Below, in pieces: positions 1-8,056 of a DNA stretch of 64,000 nt; positions within the stretch are counted from its first letter, which is position 1; every line of letters starts with the position of its first letter. Location of the stretch: positions 55,451-119,450 of the forward strand of contig JAXMFB010000015.1 in assembly GCA_046347945.1 (NCBI GenBank). Reading direction: 5' to 3'. Origin of the DNA: Zeimonas sp046347945. GTDB taxonomy: Bacteria; Pseudomonadota; Gammaproteobacteria; Burkholderiales; Burkholderiaceae_E. A program made the translations under genes and the position numbers. The notes under the pieces are model-generated. The model ran no database searches. It was not told where the DNA came from and worked only from the letters and a program-made list of their open reading frames with translations.

Positions 1-48
1 CAGTGAGCGGCGCTCGCGCGGGCCGATGATCGCCGACGGGCCGGGCAG

Positions 49-843
49 ATGCCGACCTCGACTGCGACGATCGGGCCCGCGCACATCGCGGCGTGGCTCG
101 CGCGCGGTGCGCGCGACCTCGCCCGCGCGCCGCTCGCCAGCCTCGCGCACGGACTCGTCTTCACGATCGTCGCCCTGGCGATCCTCGGCATCGGCTGGAA
201 CCACGGCTGGCTGCTCGCCGGCGCGTTCACCGGCTTCGTGCTGCCCGCGCCGGCGCTGGCCACCGGGCTCTACGAACTGAGCCGCCGGCTCGAGCGCGGC
301 GACTCCGCGACGCTGACCGATGCAATCGGCGCCTGGCGCGCCGCTTCGCCCGCGCTGCTGCGCTTCGGCGCGCTGCTCGCGGCGATCGGCACGGCCTGGG
401 TCGGGTTCTGCTGGCTCGTCGTGCGCGCATCGGTCGGCAGCGGCGCGGCCGCGGCGGCCGGCTCCCCGGAGGGCGGCGCCGCTGCGCTGCTGCGCCTGTT
501 CGCCGACGAGCGCGGCGCGGCGCTCTTCGTCGCGTGGATGGTGGCGGGGGGCCTCGTCGCGGCGATCGTCTTCGCGATCGGCGTCGTCTCGGTACCGATG
601 CTGCTCGAGCGCCGTGCGGCGCTGCGCGACGCGGTGCTCGCCAGCGTGCGCGTCGTGGGCGAGCATCCGTTCACGATGTCGCTGTGGGCCGCGGTAATCA
701 TGGCGGCGACGCTCGCCGCGGCGCTCAGCGTCGTCGGCTGGGTGCTGGTCGTCCCGCTGCTGGGCCATGCGAGCTGGCACGCATATCGCGATCTCGTCGG
801 CGAGGGCGCGCCGCCTGCGGGCGCGGCCTCGGCGGCTCGCTGA
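49..843 (+). CDS. DUF2189 family integral membrane protein
   Basis: This is a 264-residue polytopic inner-membrane protein. Hydrophobic stretches are visible at roughly residues 33-49, 53-72, 104-126, 157-184 and 209-238. The C-terminal stretch PLLGHASWHAYRDLV matches what I recall of the DUF2189 family, and the length is normal for it. Its biochemical role is unknown. The ATG at 49 was chosen because it gives a full-length family member; only 48 bases lie upstream, so the promoter is not visible. It is followed 14 bases later by a DUF2788 gene and then an EamA exporter, so the three may be one transcription unit. Confidence 0.8.
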   Translation: MPTSTATIGPAHIAAWLARGARDLARAPLASLAHGLVFTIVALAILGIGWNHGWLLAGAFTGFVLPAPALATGLYELSRRLERGDSATLTDAIGAWRAASPALLRFGALLAAIGTAWVGFCWLVVRASVGSGAAAAAGSPEGGAAALLRLFADERGAALFVAWMVAGGLVAAIVFAIGVVSVPMLLERRAALRDAVLASVRVVGEHPFTMSLWAAVIMAATLAAALSVVGWVLVVPLLGHASWHAYRDLVGEGAPPAGAASAAR

Positions 844-857
844 ACGGGCCTGCGCCG

Positions 858-1067
858 ATGTTCGGCTTCACCGAGGAGCAGATCTCCGAGTTCGGCGTCA
901 CCTTCGGGATCGGCGCGTTCATCCTGTTCATGCTGTTCATCATCTGGCAGCTGGCGCGCGAGTCGAAGGCCGGCCGCTTCGGCACCTTCGTGCTGTTCTT
1001 CGTGCTCGCGTTCGGGATGCTCGGCTTCATCGCGAAGACGATCATCCAGAAGATCCTCGGCCTGTGA
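858..1067 (+). CDS. DUF2788 family small membrane protein
   Basis: This 69-residue protein has two hydrophobic helices at about residues 16-33 and 45-65, joined by a short charged loop (ARESKAGR). That is the architecture of DUF2788, a small family common in betaproteobacteria and of unknown function. It sits between the DUF2189 gene and the EamA transporter. Its TGA stop overlaps a GTG start of the next gene (GTGA), which suggests translational coupling. The function cannot be inferred beyond inner-membrane location. Confidence 0.75.
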   Translation: MFGFTEEQISEFGVTFGIGAFILFMLFIIWQLARESKAGRFGTFVLFFVLAFGMLGFIAKTIIQKILGL

Positions 1068-2002
1068 CCCGGCACGCGCCTGCGCATCCCGGCTTTGCGC
1101 GCGGCGTCGCAGCAGCGTTCGCGGCGACGCTGCTCTGGGGCGGCCAGCTTCCGATCGCCAAGGGGGCATTCGTCGCCCTCGACGGCTACTCGATGACCGT
1201 GGTGCGCTACGTGGTCGCCGGCGCGGCGTTCGCGCTGCTGCTGTGGTGGCAGGAGGGGCGCGGCGCGTTCGCGCTCGCTGGTCGCGCGCGGCCGATCCTG
1301 CTGGCCGGCACGCTCGGGCTCGGCGCGTCGGCGCTGCTGCTCTTCGTCGGGCTGTCGCTCACGCGCCCCGAGGTTGCGGTGATCGTGCTGGCACTGCAGC
1401 CGGCGATGGCCGCGATCGCCGAGTGGATCGTCGACGGTCGCCCGCCGCCGCGCTTCACGCTTGCGTGCATCGCGATCGCGTTCGTCGGCGTCGCGCTGGT
1501 GGTGACGCGCGGGGTCGGCATCGGGCAGCTCGCCGGCCTGCACGGTGCCGAACTGCTCGGCGACGCGCTGGTGCTGCTCGCCGCGATCGCCTGGGTCGGC
1601 TACGCAGTCGTCACGTCGCGAATGGCCGGCTGGTCGTCGCTGCGCGTCTCCACGCTGACCACGCTGCCGGCGCTCGTCGTCATCCTGGTCGTCTGGGTCG
1701 TCGCGTACGCGCTCGACGCGGTGCGCATCGACGCCCAGGCACTCCCCGCGGCGACCTGGCGGCTGGCCTACATCTCGCTGGTCGGCGTCGTGATCGGGAT
1801 GTTCCTGTGGAACGACGGGCTGCAGCGCATCGGCTCGGTCAACGCGATGCTGCTGCTGAACCTGATGCCGATCGTCACTTTCGCGATCCGCGCGCTGGAA
1901 GGAGCGCGGTTCGAGGCGGCCGAGCTGGTCGGCGCGGCGATCGTCGTCGGGTCGCTGATGGCGAACAACCTGATGTTGCGGCGAGGACGGCGAACCGGGT
2001 AG
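1064..2002 (+). CDS. EamA/DMT-superfamily transporter
   Basis: The protein has about 312 residues with ten hydrophobic segments arranged as two EamA repeats, each carrying a conserved small-residue helix. The first repeat begins near GVAAAFAATLLWGGQLPIAK and the second near LGDALVLLAAIAWVGYAVVT. Members export amino acids or other small metabolites or are of unknown substrate. The start is the GTG at 1064 overlapping the upstream TGA. There is no ATG in frame until much later, and the first transmembrane helix follows directly. The open frame extends upstream, but that part is a shadow of the preceding genes. Confidence 0.85.
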   Translation: MTRHAPAHPGFARGVAAAFAATLLWGGQLPIAKGAFVALDGYSMTVVRYVVAGAAFALLLWWQEGRGAFALAGRARPILLAGTLGLGASALLLFVGLSLTRPEVAVIVLALQPAMAAIAEWIVDGRPPPRFTLACIAIAFVGVALVVTRGVGIGQLAGLHGAELLGDALVLLAAIAWVGYAVVTSRMAGWSSLRVSTLTTLPALVVILVVWVVAYALDAVRIDAQALPAATWRLAYISLVGVVIGMFLWNDGLQRIGSVNAMLLLNLMPIVTFAIRALEGARFEAAELVGAAIVVGSLMANNLMLRRGRRTG

Positions 2003-2021
2003 CCGGCCTCGTTCCCCGCAG

Positions 2022-2321
2022 CTACCCCGCCAGCACCTGCGGATTCGCGCAAGCCTTCGGGCGCTCGCCGCGCAGCACGCGCAGAAGGTCTTCGGCCGCG
2101 TCGCAGCCCATCTTGCGCATCGCCTCGTCGGTGAGCGCAGCGCTGTGCGGCGTCGTGATCACGTTGTCGAGCTGCAGCAGCTCGAACTTGCTGCGAAGCG
2201 AGCCGGGCAAAGCCTGGAACGGCGCTGCTCGGGCCACTGCCTCGTCAGTCCACTCCGGATTATCGTGGTCGGCCCGGGTGCACGTAGCCGCCTGCTCATA
2301 CCGTTTCACCTTCTCGTGCAT
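2022..2321 (-). pseudogene. BrnA antitoxin N-terminus fused to the tail of a D-2-hydroxyacid dehydrogenase
   Basis: This 99-codon frame is a chimera. Its first ~45 residues (MHEKVKRYEQ..., then DNPEWTDEAVARAAPFQALP) look like the N-terminal half of a BrnA-type antitoxin. From about residue 48 (LDNVITTPHSAALTDEAMRK...) it is the C-terminal tail of a D-isomer-specific 2-hydroxyacid or phosphoglycerate dehydrogenase, including the TPHSAA stretch with the catalytic-histidine region. The DNA-binding part of BrnA and nearly all of the dehydrogenase are missing. The ATG at 2321 overlaps the end of the BrnT-like relic, as in intact brnTA pairs. It is probably non-functional, although the frame is open. 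Confidence 0.65.
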
Positions 2322-2483
2322 TGGCCCTGCGGAAGCTGATGACGCGGATGCCCTTCATGGTCTCCACGAAGACCAATGCGTGCAAGCGTCCGCCGAGCAT
2401 CCCCAGTGCGCGAATGCGCGTCTCGCCGTAGTTCCGCGATCGTCGATCCTGAAAAGGGCGGTTTCGAACTCGAACTCGACGCA
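2296..2483 (-). pseudogene. BrnT-like toxin relic
   Basis: The 3' part reads NYGETRIRALGMLGGR and then IRVISFRRANAREGE, which is the C-terminal core of BrnT-type ribonuclease toxins (usual pattern RxISxRxAxxxE). About 15 residues of a preceding segment (VEFEFETALFRIDDRG) are found in a different frame just upstream, so a one-base indel lies near 2440. Roughly the first third of a normal ~90-residue BrnT is absent. It is immediately upstream of, and overlaps, the BrnA-like start, the canonical toxin-antitoxin order. The frame runs in from the broken livG without a stop. Confidence 0.6.
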
Positions 2484-2703
2484 CCCCAGGCAAATTGTAT
2501 GTACGAAATACGGCCCCGTCAATCGCTGTGCAGCCTCGGAGCGGGGGCGGAGGATTGCGGACGTTGTCCTGCGCGATCTCCATCGTTCGATCGAGGCATG
2601 CGATGCGGAGGCAGGGTGGAATCATGATTCGAGCAGGAATGTCTGCACGATATCGAACGAAAGACCTACGTGGGCCGTCGGCGGAAGGTTCAATTTCCGC
2701 TCG

Positions 2704-3463
2704 CGCCCCGAGGTACGCCCGCACCACCCGCGGATCGCTCAGCACGTCCTCCGGCGTCCCGCTCGCGATCGGCGTGCCCGACTCGAGCACGCAGATCCGG
2801 TCGGCGAGGTCGGCCACCATCTGCATGTCGTGCTCGACCCAGACCATCGCGATGCGCAGCTCGTGGCGGATGCGCAGGATGTGCCGCGCGAGGTCCTCAG
2901 TGCCACCTCGCGATACCAGCCCCCGCCGACGGTTCGTCGAGCAGCAGCACCTTCGGCTCCATCGCCAGCGCGCGCGCGAAGCCGACGATCTTCTGGATGC
3001 CGTAGGGCAGCGCGTCCACTGGCCGGTGCCGGTAGCGCTCGAGCTCGACGAACTCGAGCACTTCCTCGATCCGCCGCCGGTGCGCGGTTTCCTCCCGCCG
3101 CACCTTCCGCGTGAACAGCGCCTCGGCAACCGACCCGGTGCCGAAGCGCGCGTGGCGCGCGACCAGCAGGTTGTCGATCACGCTCATCTGCGGGAAGAGC
3201 TCGCCGTGCTGGAACGTGCGCGCCAGCCCCAGCGCGGCGATCCGGTGCGGCTTCTCGGTGGTGATCTCGCGGCCCTCGAGCGCGATGCGGCCGCGCTGCG
3301 GCCGGTACAGGCCGCTCACGCAGTTCAGCACCGAGGTCTTGCCGGCGCCGTTCGGGCCGATCAGCGCGAGCAGCTCGCCGGCGCGCGCCTCGAACGACAC
3401 GTCCTGCAGCACCTGCAGGCCGCCGAACGCGAGCGAGACGCCGCTCAGTGCGAGTTCAGCCAT
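2704..3463 (-). pseudogene. livG: LivG-type ABC ATPase, frameshifted near its 3' end
   Basis: This is an ATP-binding subunit of a branched-chain-amino-acid-type (HAAT) importer. The first frame carries Walker A (GPNGAGKT), the switch region and Walker B (VLLLDEPSAG), then goes out of frame. The remainder (TEDLARHILRIRHEL, WVEHDMQMVADLADRI, ending RAYLGA) continues in the next frame. Removing one base from the five-C run at 2920-2924 restores a normal ~254-residue LivG. After YLGA there is no stop, and the frame runs into the BrnT relic, so the native 3' end is also lost. The ABC signature region reads LPYGIQK rather than LSGGQ, which is common in LivG. The start ATG overlaps the end of livF by 8 bp. 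A sequencing error in the homopolymer is possible. Confidence 0.8.
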
Positions 3464-4241
3464 ACCACCTGCGGCTGCGCCGGTACTGCTTGACCTCGCG
3501 GTAACTGCGCCGCTGCGACTGTCCGGCGCCGAGGTAGAACTCGCGGATGTCCTGGTGCTCGCGCAGCTTCTCCGGCGTGCCGTCGAGCACGACGCGGCCG
3601 TTCTCCATCACGTAGCCGTAGTCGGCCAGGTCGAGCGCGACCTGCGCGTTCTGCTCGACGACGAGCAGCGTGGTGCCCAGTTCGGCGCGGATCGCGCGCA
3701 GCCGCTCGACCAGCTCCTCGACCACCTTCGGCGCGAGCCCGAGCGACAGCTCGTCGATCAGCAGCAATTGCGGCGAGCACATCAGCGCCGAGGCGATCGC
3801 CAGCATCTGGCGCTCGCCGCCCGACAGATAGCCGGCCTGGCGCGCGCGCAACTTGTGAAGGACCGGGAAATAGTCGAAGACGCGCGCCTTGTCGATGCCG
3901 CCGCGTCCGGACACCGCGGCCTCGAGGTTCTCCTCGACCGACAGGCTCTCGAACACCTTGCTGCGCTCGGGCACCAGCGCGATGCCGCGCCGCGCAACGC
4001 GGTGCGGCGGCTGGTTCTCGATGCGCTCGCCGCGCCACGCGACGTGGCCGTCGGTGACGCGCGCGTCGTCGAGCCCCAGGAAGCCCGAGATCGCGCGAAG
4101 CGTCGTCGTCTTGCCGGCGCCGTTGTTGCCGATCAGGCTCACGATCGAGCCTTCGGCGACTTCGAGCGACACGCCCTGCACCGCGGTGATCACGCGGTGA
4201 TAGGTGACCTCGAGCTTCTCGATCCGCAGCAGCGTCGTCAT
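3456..4241 (-). CDS. livF: LivF-type ABC transporter ATP-binding protein
   Basis: This 261-residue ATPase belongs to the HAAT importer. Walker A is GNNGAGKT near residue 37, the signature is YLSGGERQMLAIASALM, Walker B is LLLIDELSLGLAP, and the H-loop position is occupied by VVEQNAQ, the LivF-typical glutamine form. Length is slightly above the usual ~235 because of a basic C-terminal tail (REVKQYRRSRRW). The ATG at 4241 overlaps the livM stop (ATGA), indicating translational coupling. It pairs with LivG to energise uptake through LivH/LivM; the neighbouring acyl-CoA ligase suggests an organic-acid substrate. Confidence 0.9.
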   Translation of the reverse strand: MTTLLRIEKLEVTYHRVITAVQGVSLEVAEGSIVSLIGNNGAGKTTTLRAISGFLGLDDARVTDGHVAWRGERIENQPPHRVARRGIALVPERSKVFESLSVEENLEAAVSGRGGIDKARVFDYFPVLHKLRARQAGYLSGGERQMLAIASALMCSPQLLLIDELSLGLAPKVVEELVERLRAIRAELGTTLLVVEQNAQVALDLADYGYVMENGRVVLDGTPEKLREHQDIREFYLGAGQSQRRSYREVKQYRRSRRWYG

Positions 4242-5305
4242 TTTCCGAGGGGCCTCTGCCGGAACGGCCACAGCAGCACCCAGTCCTGCGCGCGCCGCCA
4301 GATGCCGACCAGCCCCTGCGGCTCGAACACGAGGAACAGGATCATCACCAGCCCGAACGCCGCGTAGTTGACCGCGAACACGTACGAGGACAGCCGCTCG
4401 CCGAGCGGCGTCGCGTTCATCGCCGCCTCGATCGCGTACGGAAACAGCACGACGAACACGGCGCCCAGCACCGCGCCCAGGATCGAGCCCATCCCGCCGA
4501 TGATGATCATCGCGACGTACTGGATCGTGAGGAACAGGGAGAACGCCTCGGCCGAGACGAAGCCTCGGTAGTAGGCGAACAGGCACCCCGCCGTCGCAGT
4601 CAGCGTCGACGACCAGATGAAGGCGCCGAGCTTCGCGCGGTGCACGCTGATGCCCAGCGCGCCCGCGACCGCCTCGCGGCCGTGGATCGCGCGCCACGCG
4701 CGACCGGTGCGCGCGCGCAGCAGGTTCAGGCTCAACAGGATCGTCGCCGCGGCCGCGGCGAACAGCACGAAGTACCAGGCGCGCGCGTCGGCCAGCGTCC
4801 AGCCGAACAGCACCGGCGGATCGATGACGACACCGGTCGAGAAGCCGCGCTTCGTCTCGTATTCGCCTCCGAGGTAGATGACGATGAAGTGCAGCGCGAG
4901 CGTCGACACCGCCAGGTACAGCCCGCGCAGCCGCAGGCTCGGCAGCCCGAAGATCAGCCCGAGCGCGGCGCCGACCGCGGCCGACGCCGGCAGCGTCACC
5001 CAGATCGGCGCGCCGACCTCCTTGAACAGGATGCCGGCCGTGAACGCGCCGGCCGCGAGCAATCCCGCGTGCCCCAGCGAGATCTGCCCCGCGTAGCCGG
5101 TCAGCAGCATCAACGCGACTGCGCCGACGCAGGCGAGCAGCACCTGGTTGGCCAGGTCGAGCACGAAGCTGCTGGCGACGAACGGCAGCACCAGGGCGGC
5201 CAGCAGCAACGCGGCGACGCTCGCGCGCTGGGTGCGCGTGTCGACCAACCGGAAGTCCTGCGAATAGGCGGTGCGGAAATACCCGCTCGCGCGCGGCGGC
5301 CTCAT
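4238..5305 (-). CDS. livM: LivM-type ABC transporter permease
   Basis: This 355-residue permease has about ten hydrophobic helices. It carries the family segments LTGYAGQISLGHAGLLAAGAFTAG and IIGGMGSILGAVLGAVFVVL (the latter is the ATPase-coupling region). The N-terminus has an unusually long cytoplasmic lead (about 30 residues) before the first helix. The ATG at 5305 overlaps the livH stop by 4 bp, and no nearer alternative fits. An apparent open frame continues far upstream through livH and the ligase but is a shadow. It forms the translocation pore with LivH. Confidence 0.9.
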   Translation of the reverse strand: MRPPRASGYFRTAYSQDFRLVDTRTQRASVAALLLAALVLPFVASSFVLDLANQVLLACVGAVALMLLTGYAGQISLGHAGLLAAGAFTAGILFKEVGAPIWVTLPASAAVGAALGLIFGLPSLRLRGLYLAVSTLALHFIVIYLGGEYETKRGFSTGVVIDPPVLFGWTLADARAWYFVLFAAAAATILLSLNLLRARTGRAWRAIHGREAVAGALGISVHRAKLGAFIWSSTLTATAGCLFAYYRGFVSAEAFSLFLTIQYVAMIIIGGMGSILGAVLGAVFVVLFPYAIEAAMNATPLGERLSSYVFAVNYAAFGLVMILFLVFEPQGLVGIWRRAQDWVLLWPFRQRPLGK

Positions 5306-6171
5306 ACGCGGTCGAGCTCCTCGCGTGTGCCGAACAGCCCCCAGGGTCGGAACACCAGCATCGCCAGCAGCACCGCGAACGGCACCACGTCGGAGAGCAG
5401 CGGATCGACGTAGTAGATCAGCAGCACCTCGGCCGCCGCGACCACCAGCGCGCCGACGAGCGCGCCGAGGAGGCTGTCCAGCCCGCCGACCAGCGCGGCC
5501 GGGAACGCCTTCAGGCCGATCATCACCATCGTCTGGTCCAGCGCCGCGTCGCAGGCGATCAGCATGCCGGCGAGCCCCGCGGTCAGCGTCGCCAGCCCCC
5601 AGGCCAGCGCGTAGATCGCGTGCAGCCCGATGCCGCGCTGCGCGGCGAGCAGCGGGTTCTGCCCGGCCGCGCGCATCCGGATCCCCCAGACCGTGAAGCG
5701 CAGGAACGCCCACAGCCCGAGGTAGACCGCGGCGGTTGCGAGCACCAGCGTCAGGCTCACCGCCGAGATCCGCGCGTCGCCGATCGCGATCGACGCGTTC
5801 TCGAAGCCCAGCAGCGGCAGCGGATGCTGCTCCTGCGCGCCGAAGACGAGCACCATCGCGCCGCGCAGCAGGATGCCCAGCGCAATCGTCGTCAGCACCG
5901 CGGCGAGCACCGACTCGCCGGTCATCCGGCGCATCAGCACGACGTAGACCAGCACGCCGACCACCAGCGCGAGCAGCGCCGACATCGCGATCGCCGCCAG
6001 CGGATGCCGGCCGAACAGCGACGCCGTCGTGAAGAGCCCGTAGGCGCCCAGCATCATCAGTTCGCCGTGCGCGAGGTTCAGCACGCGGCTCGTGCGGTAG
6101 ATCAGCACATAGCCGCAGCTGATCAGCGCGTAGATCGACGCGAGCACCGCGATGTTGACCGCCAGCTGCAC
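5302..6171 (-). CDS. livH: LivH-type ABC transporter permease
   Basis: This 289-residue inner-membrane permease has about eight hydrophobic segments. Family motifs include YRTSRVLNLAHGELMMLGAY near the N-terminus and LKAFPAALVGGLDSLLGALVG before the last helices, the ATPase-contact loop. The start is a GTG at 6171; only 3 bp separate it from the upstream ligase stop. It is the third membrane-associated member of a contiguous minus-strand operon with the ligase and solute-binding genes. Confidence 0.9.
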   Translation of the reverse strand: MQLAVNIAVLASIYALISCGYVLIYRTSRVLNLAHGELMMLGAYGLFTTASLFGRHPLAAIAMSALLALVVGVLVYVVLMRRMTGESVLAAVLTTIALGILLRGAMVLVFGAQEQHPLPLLGFENASIAIGDARISAVSLTLVLATAAVYLGLWAFLRFTVWGIRMRAAGQNPLLAAQRGIGLHAIYALAWGLATLTAGLAGMLIACDAALDQTMVMIGLKAFPAALVGGLDSLLGALVGALVVAAAEVLLIYYVDPLLSDVVPFAVLLAMLVFRPWGLFGTREELDRV

Positions 6172-6174
6172 GGT

Positions 6175-8046
6175 TCAGCCCGCCTGCGCGCCCGGCTGCA
6201 GCAGGTCGCCGACGCCGGCGTGCACCAGCCGCTCCTCGCGGTCGTCGTACATCGACTCGACCAGGTCGCGGAAGCGCTCGATCATCAGCGCGCGCTTCAA
6301 CTTGCGCGTCGGCGTGACCGGCTCGCCTTCCTCCTCCGGGTCGAGCAGCTTCGGCAGGATGCGGAACGCCTTTACCTGCTCGACGCGCGCCAGCGACTCG
6401 TTCGCGCGCGCGATTTCGGCCGCGATCAGCTTCTGCACCGCCGGGTGCGTCGCAAGGCTGGTGAAGCCGGTGTAGGCGACGTCGTTCGCGCGCGCCCAGT
6501 CGGCGACGGTGTCGAAGTCGATCTCGATCAGCGCGGAGAGGAACTTGCGCGCCTGCCCGATCACCATCGCCTCGCCGATGAACGGGCTCGAACGCAGCGC
6601 GTTCTCGATCGTCGACGGCGACAGCGTCTTGCCGCCGGCGGTGACGATGAAGTCGCGCGCGCGGTCGACGAGCCGCAGCACGCCGTCGTGCAGTTCGCCG
6701 ACGTCGCCGGTATGCACCCAGCCGTCGGCGTCCTTCACCTGCCGCGTCGCCTCGTCGTTGTTCCAGTAGCCGTCGAAGACGTGCGGGCCGCGGACCAGGA
6801 TCTCGTTGCCGTCGCCCAGTCGCAACTCCCAGCCCGGCGCCACGGTGCCCACGTTGCCCGGGCGCGGACACGGGCTCGGCTGCCCGCTGATGATCGCGCC
6901 GGCCTCCTCGGTCTGGCCGTAGACCTCGACCGTGTTCACGCCCCAGACCTGCCACAGCGCCGCCGTCTCGGCCGGCAGCGGCGCGCCGCCGGAGACGACC
7001 AGCTCGAGCTCGTCCATGCCGAGCTTCTCGAGCAGCGGGCGGAACACCAGCGCGCGGCACAGCCGGTAGGCGAGCGACTCGGGCGCGCTGCGCTCCCACC
7101 GCGCGCGCGCCTGCGCGCGCCCGACGCGCATCGCCAGTTCGTACGCGGCGCGCTTCACCTTCGTGCTGGTGTTGATCCCCACCAGCACCTGCGACGCGAA
7201 CTTCTGCAGGTAGCGCGGCACCGTGAACAGCAGCGTCGGCGCGACCTCGAAGAAGGTCGTCGGCAGGTCCTCGATGTCCTCGCCGAAGTGCGGCACCAGG
7301 CGCCCCAGCAGCGGCAGCGTGATCGCCAGGTCGCGCCCCAGGATGTGGCACAGCGGCAGGTAGACGACGGTGCGGTGCGCGTCGCGCCCCAGCGTCGGGT
7401 AGTGCCCGATCATGTTGTGCGCGGCCGCGACGTGCGTGCCGTGCGCGACCAGCGCGCCCTTCGGGTTGCCGGTGGTGCCCGACGTGTAGACGATGAACGC
7501 GGGCGCCGCGGGGTCCAGCCGCGCAGCGAACTCGTCCAGCAGCGCGAGCGCGGCCTCGTCGCCTTCCTCGCCCAGCACCTCGCGGTACGAAACCAGCAAG
7601 TCGTGCTCGTAGTCGAACATCGCCGAGTCGTCGACGACGACCACGGCCTTCACCGCCGGCAGCCGTTCGAGCAGCGGCAGCAGCCTGTCGACGTACTCCT
7701 GGTCTTCGGCGACGAAGATCGTCGCGCCGCCGTCGAGCATCTGGTATTCGACTTCGGACGCGGAAGCGGTCGGGTAGATCCCGTAGGTGATCGCGCCGGT
7801 GGCCTGCGCCGCCAGGTCGCAGATCACCCACTCTTCGCAGGCGTCGCCCATGATCGCGACGCGCTCGCCGGGCGCGAGCCCCAGCTTGCGCAGCCCACGC
7901 GCACAGCGGCCGACCAGGCTCGCGTAGTCGCGCCAGCTGCGCTCGCGATACAGGCCCAGGTGCTTCGAGCGGAATGCCACCGATCCGGGCGCGCTGCGCG
8001 CCCGTTCGGCCAGGAGCCCGGGCGCGGTCTTCGCGCCCGGGCTCAT
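6175..8046 (-). CDS. Long-chain-type acyl-CoA ligase (AMP-forming)
   Basis: This 623-residue ANL-superfamily enzyme would activate a carboxylic acid to its CoA thioester via an acyl-adenylate. Visible motifs are the P-loop YTSGTTGNPKGALVAHG, the adenine-binding VYGQTEEAG, the hinge/A8 region TGDVGELHDGVLRLVDRARD and TAGGKTLSPSTIEN. The length and ~620-residue plan fit FACS/FadD15-like enzymes rather than the ~510-residue type. It is embedded between the solute-binding protein and livH. That is the context seen in operons that import and immediately CoA-activate aromatic or branched acids; the actual substrate is unknown. Confidence 0.88.
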   Translation of the reverse strand: MSPGAKTAPGLLAERARSAPGSVAFRSKHLGLYRERSWRDYASLVGRCARGLRKLGLAPGERVAIMGDACEEWVICDLAAQATGAITYGIYPTASASEVEYQMLDGGATIFVAEDQEYVDRLLPLLERLPAVKAVVVVDDSAMFDYEHDLLVSYREVLGEEGDEAALALLDEFAARLDPAAPAFIVYTSGTTGNPKGALVAHGTHVAAAHNMIGHYPTLGRDAHRTVVYLPLCHILGRDLAITLPLLGRLVPHFGEDIEDLPTTFFEVAPTLLFTVPRYLQKFASQVLVGINTSTKVKRAAYELAMRVGRAQARARWERSAPESLAYRLCRALVFRPLLEKLGMDELELVVSGGAPLPAETAALWQVWGVNTVEVYGQTEEAGAIISGQPSPCPRPGNVGTVAPGWELRLGDGNEILVRGPHVFDGYWNNDEATRQVKDADGWVHTGDVGELHDGVLRLVDRARDFIVTAGGKTLSPSTIENALRSSPFIGEAMVIGQARKFLSALIEIDFDTVADWARANDVAYTGFTSLATHPAVQKLIAAEIARANESLARVEQVKAFRILPKLLDPEEEGEPVTPTRKLKRALMIERFRDLVESMYDDREERLVHAGVGDLLQPGAQAG

Positions 8047-8056
8047 CGGCCCACCC

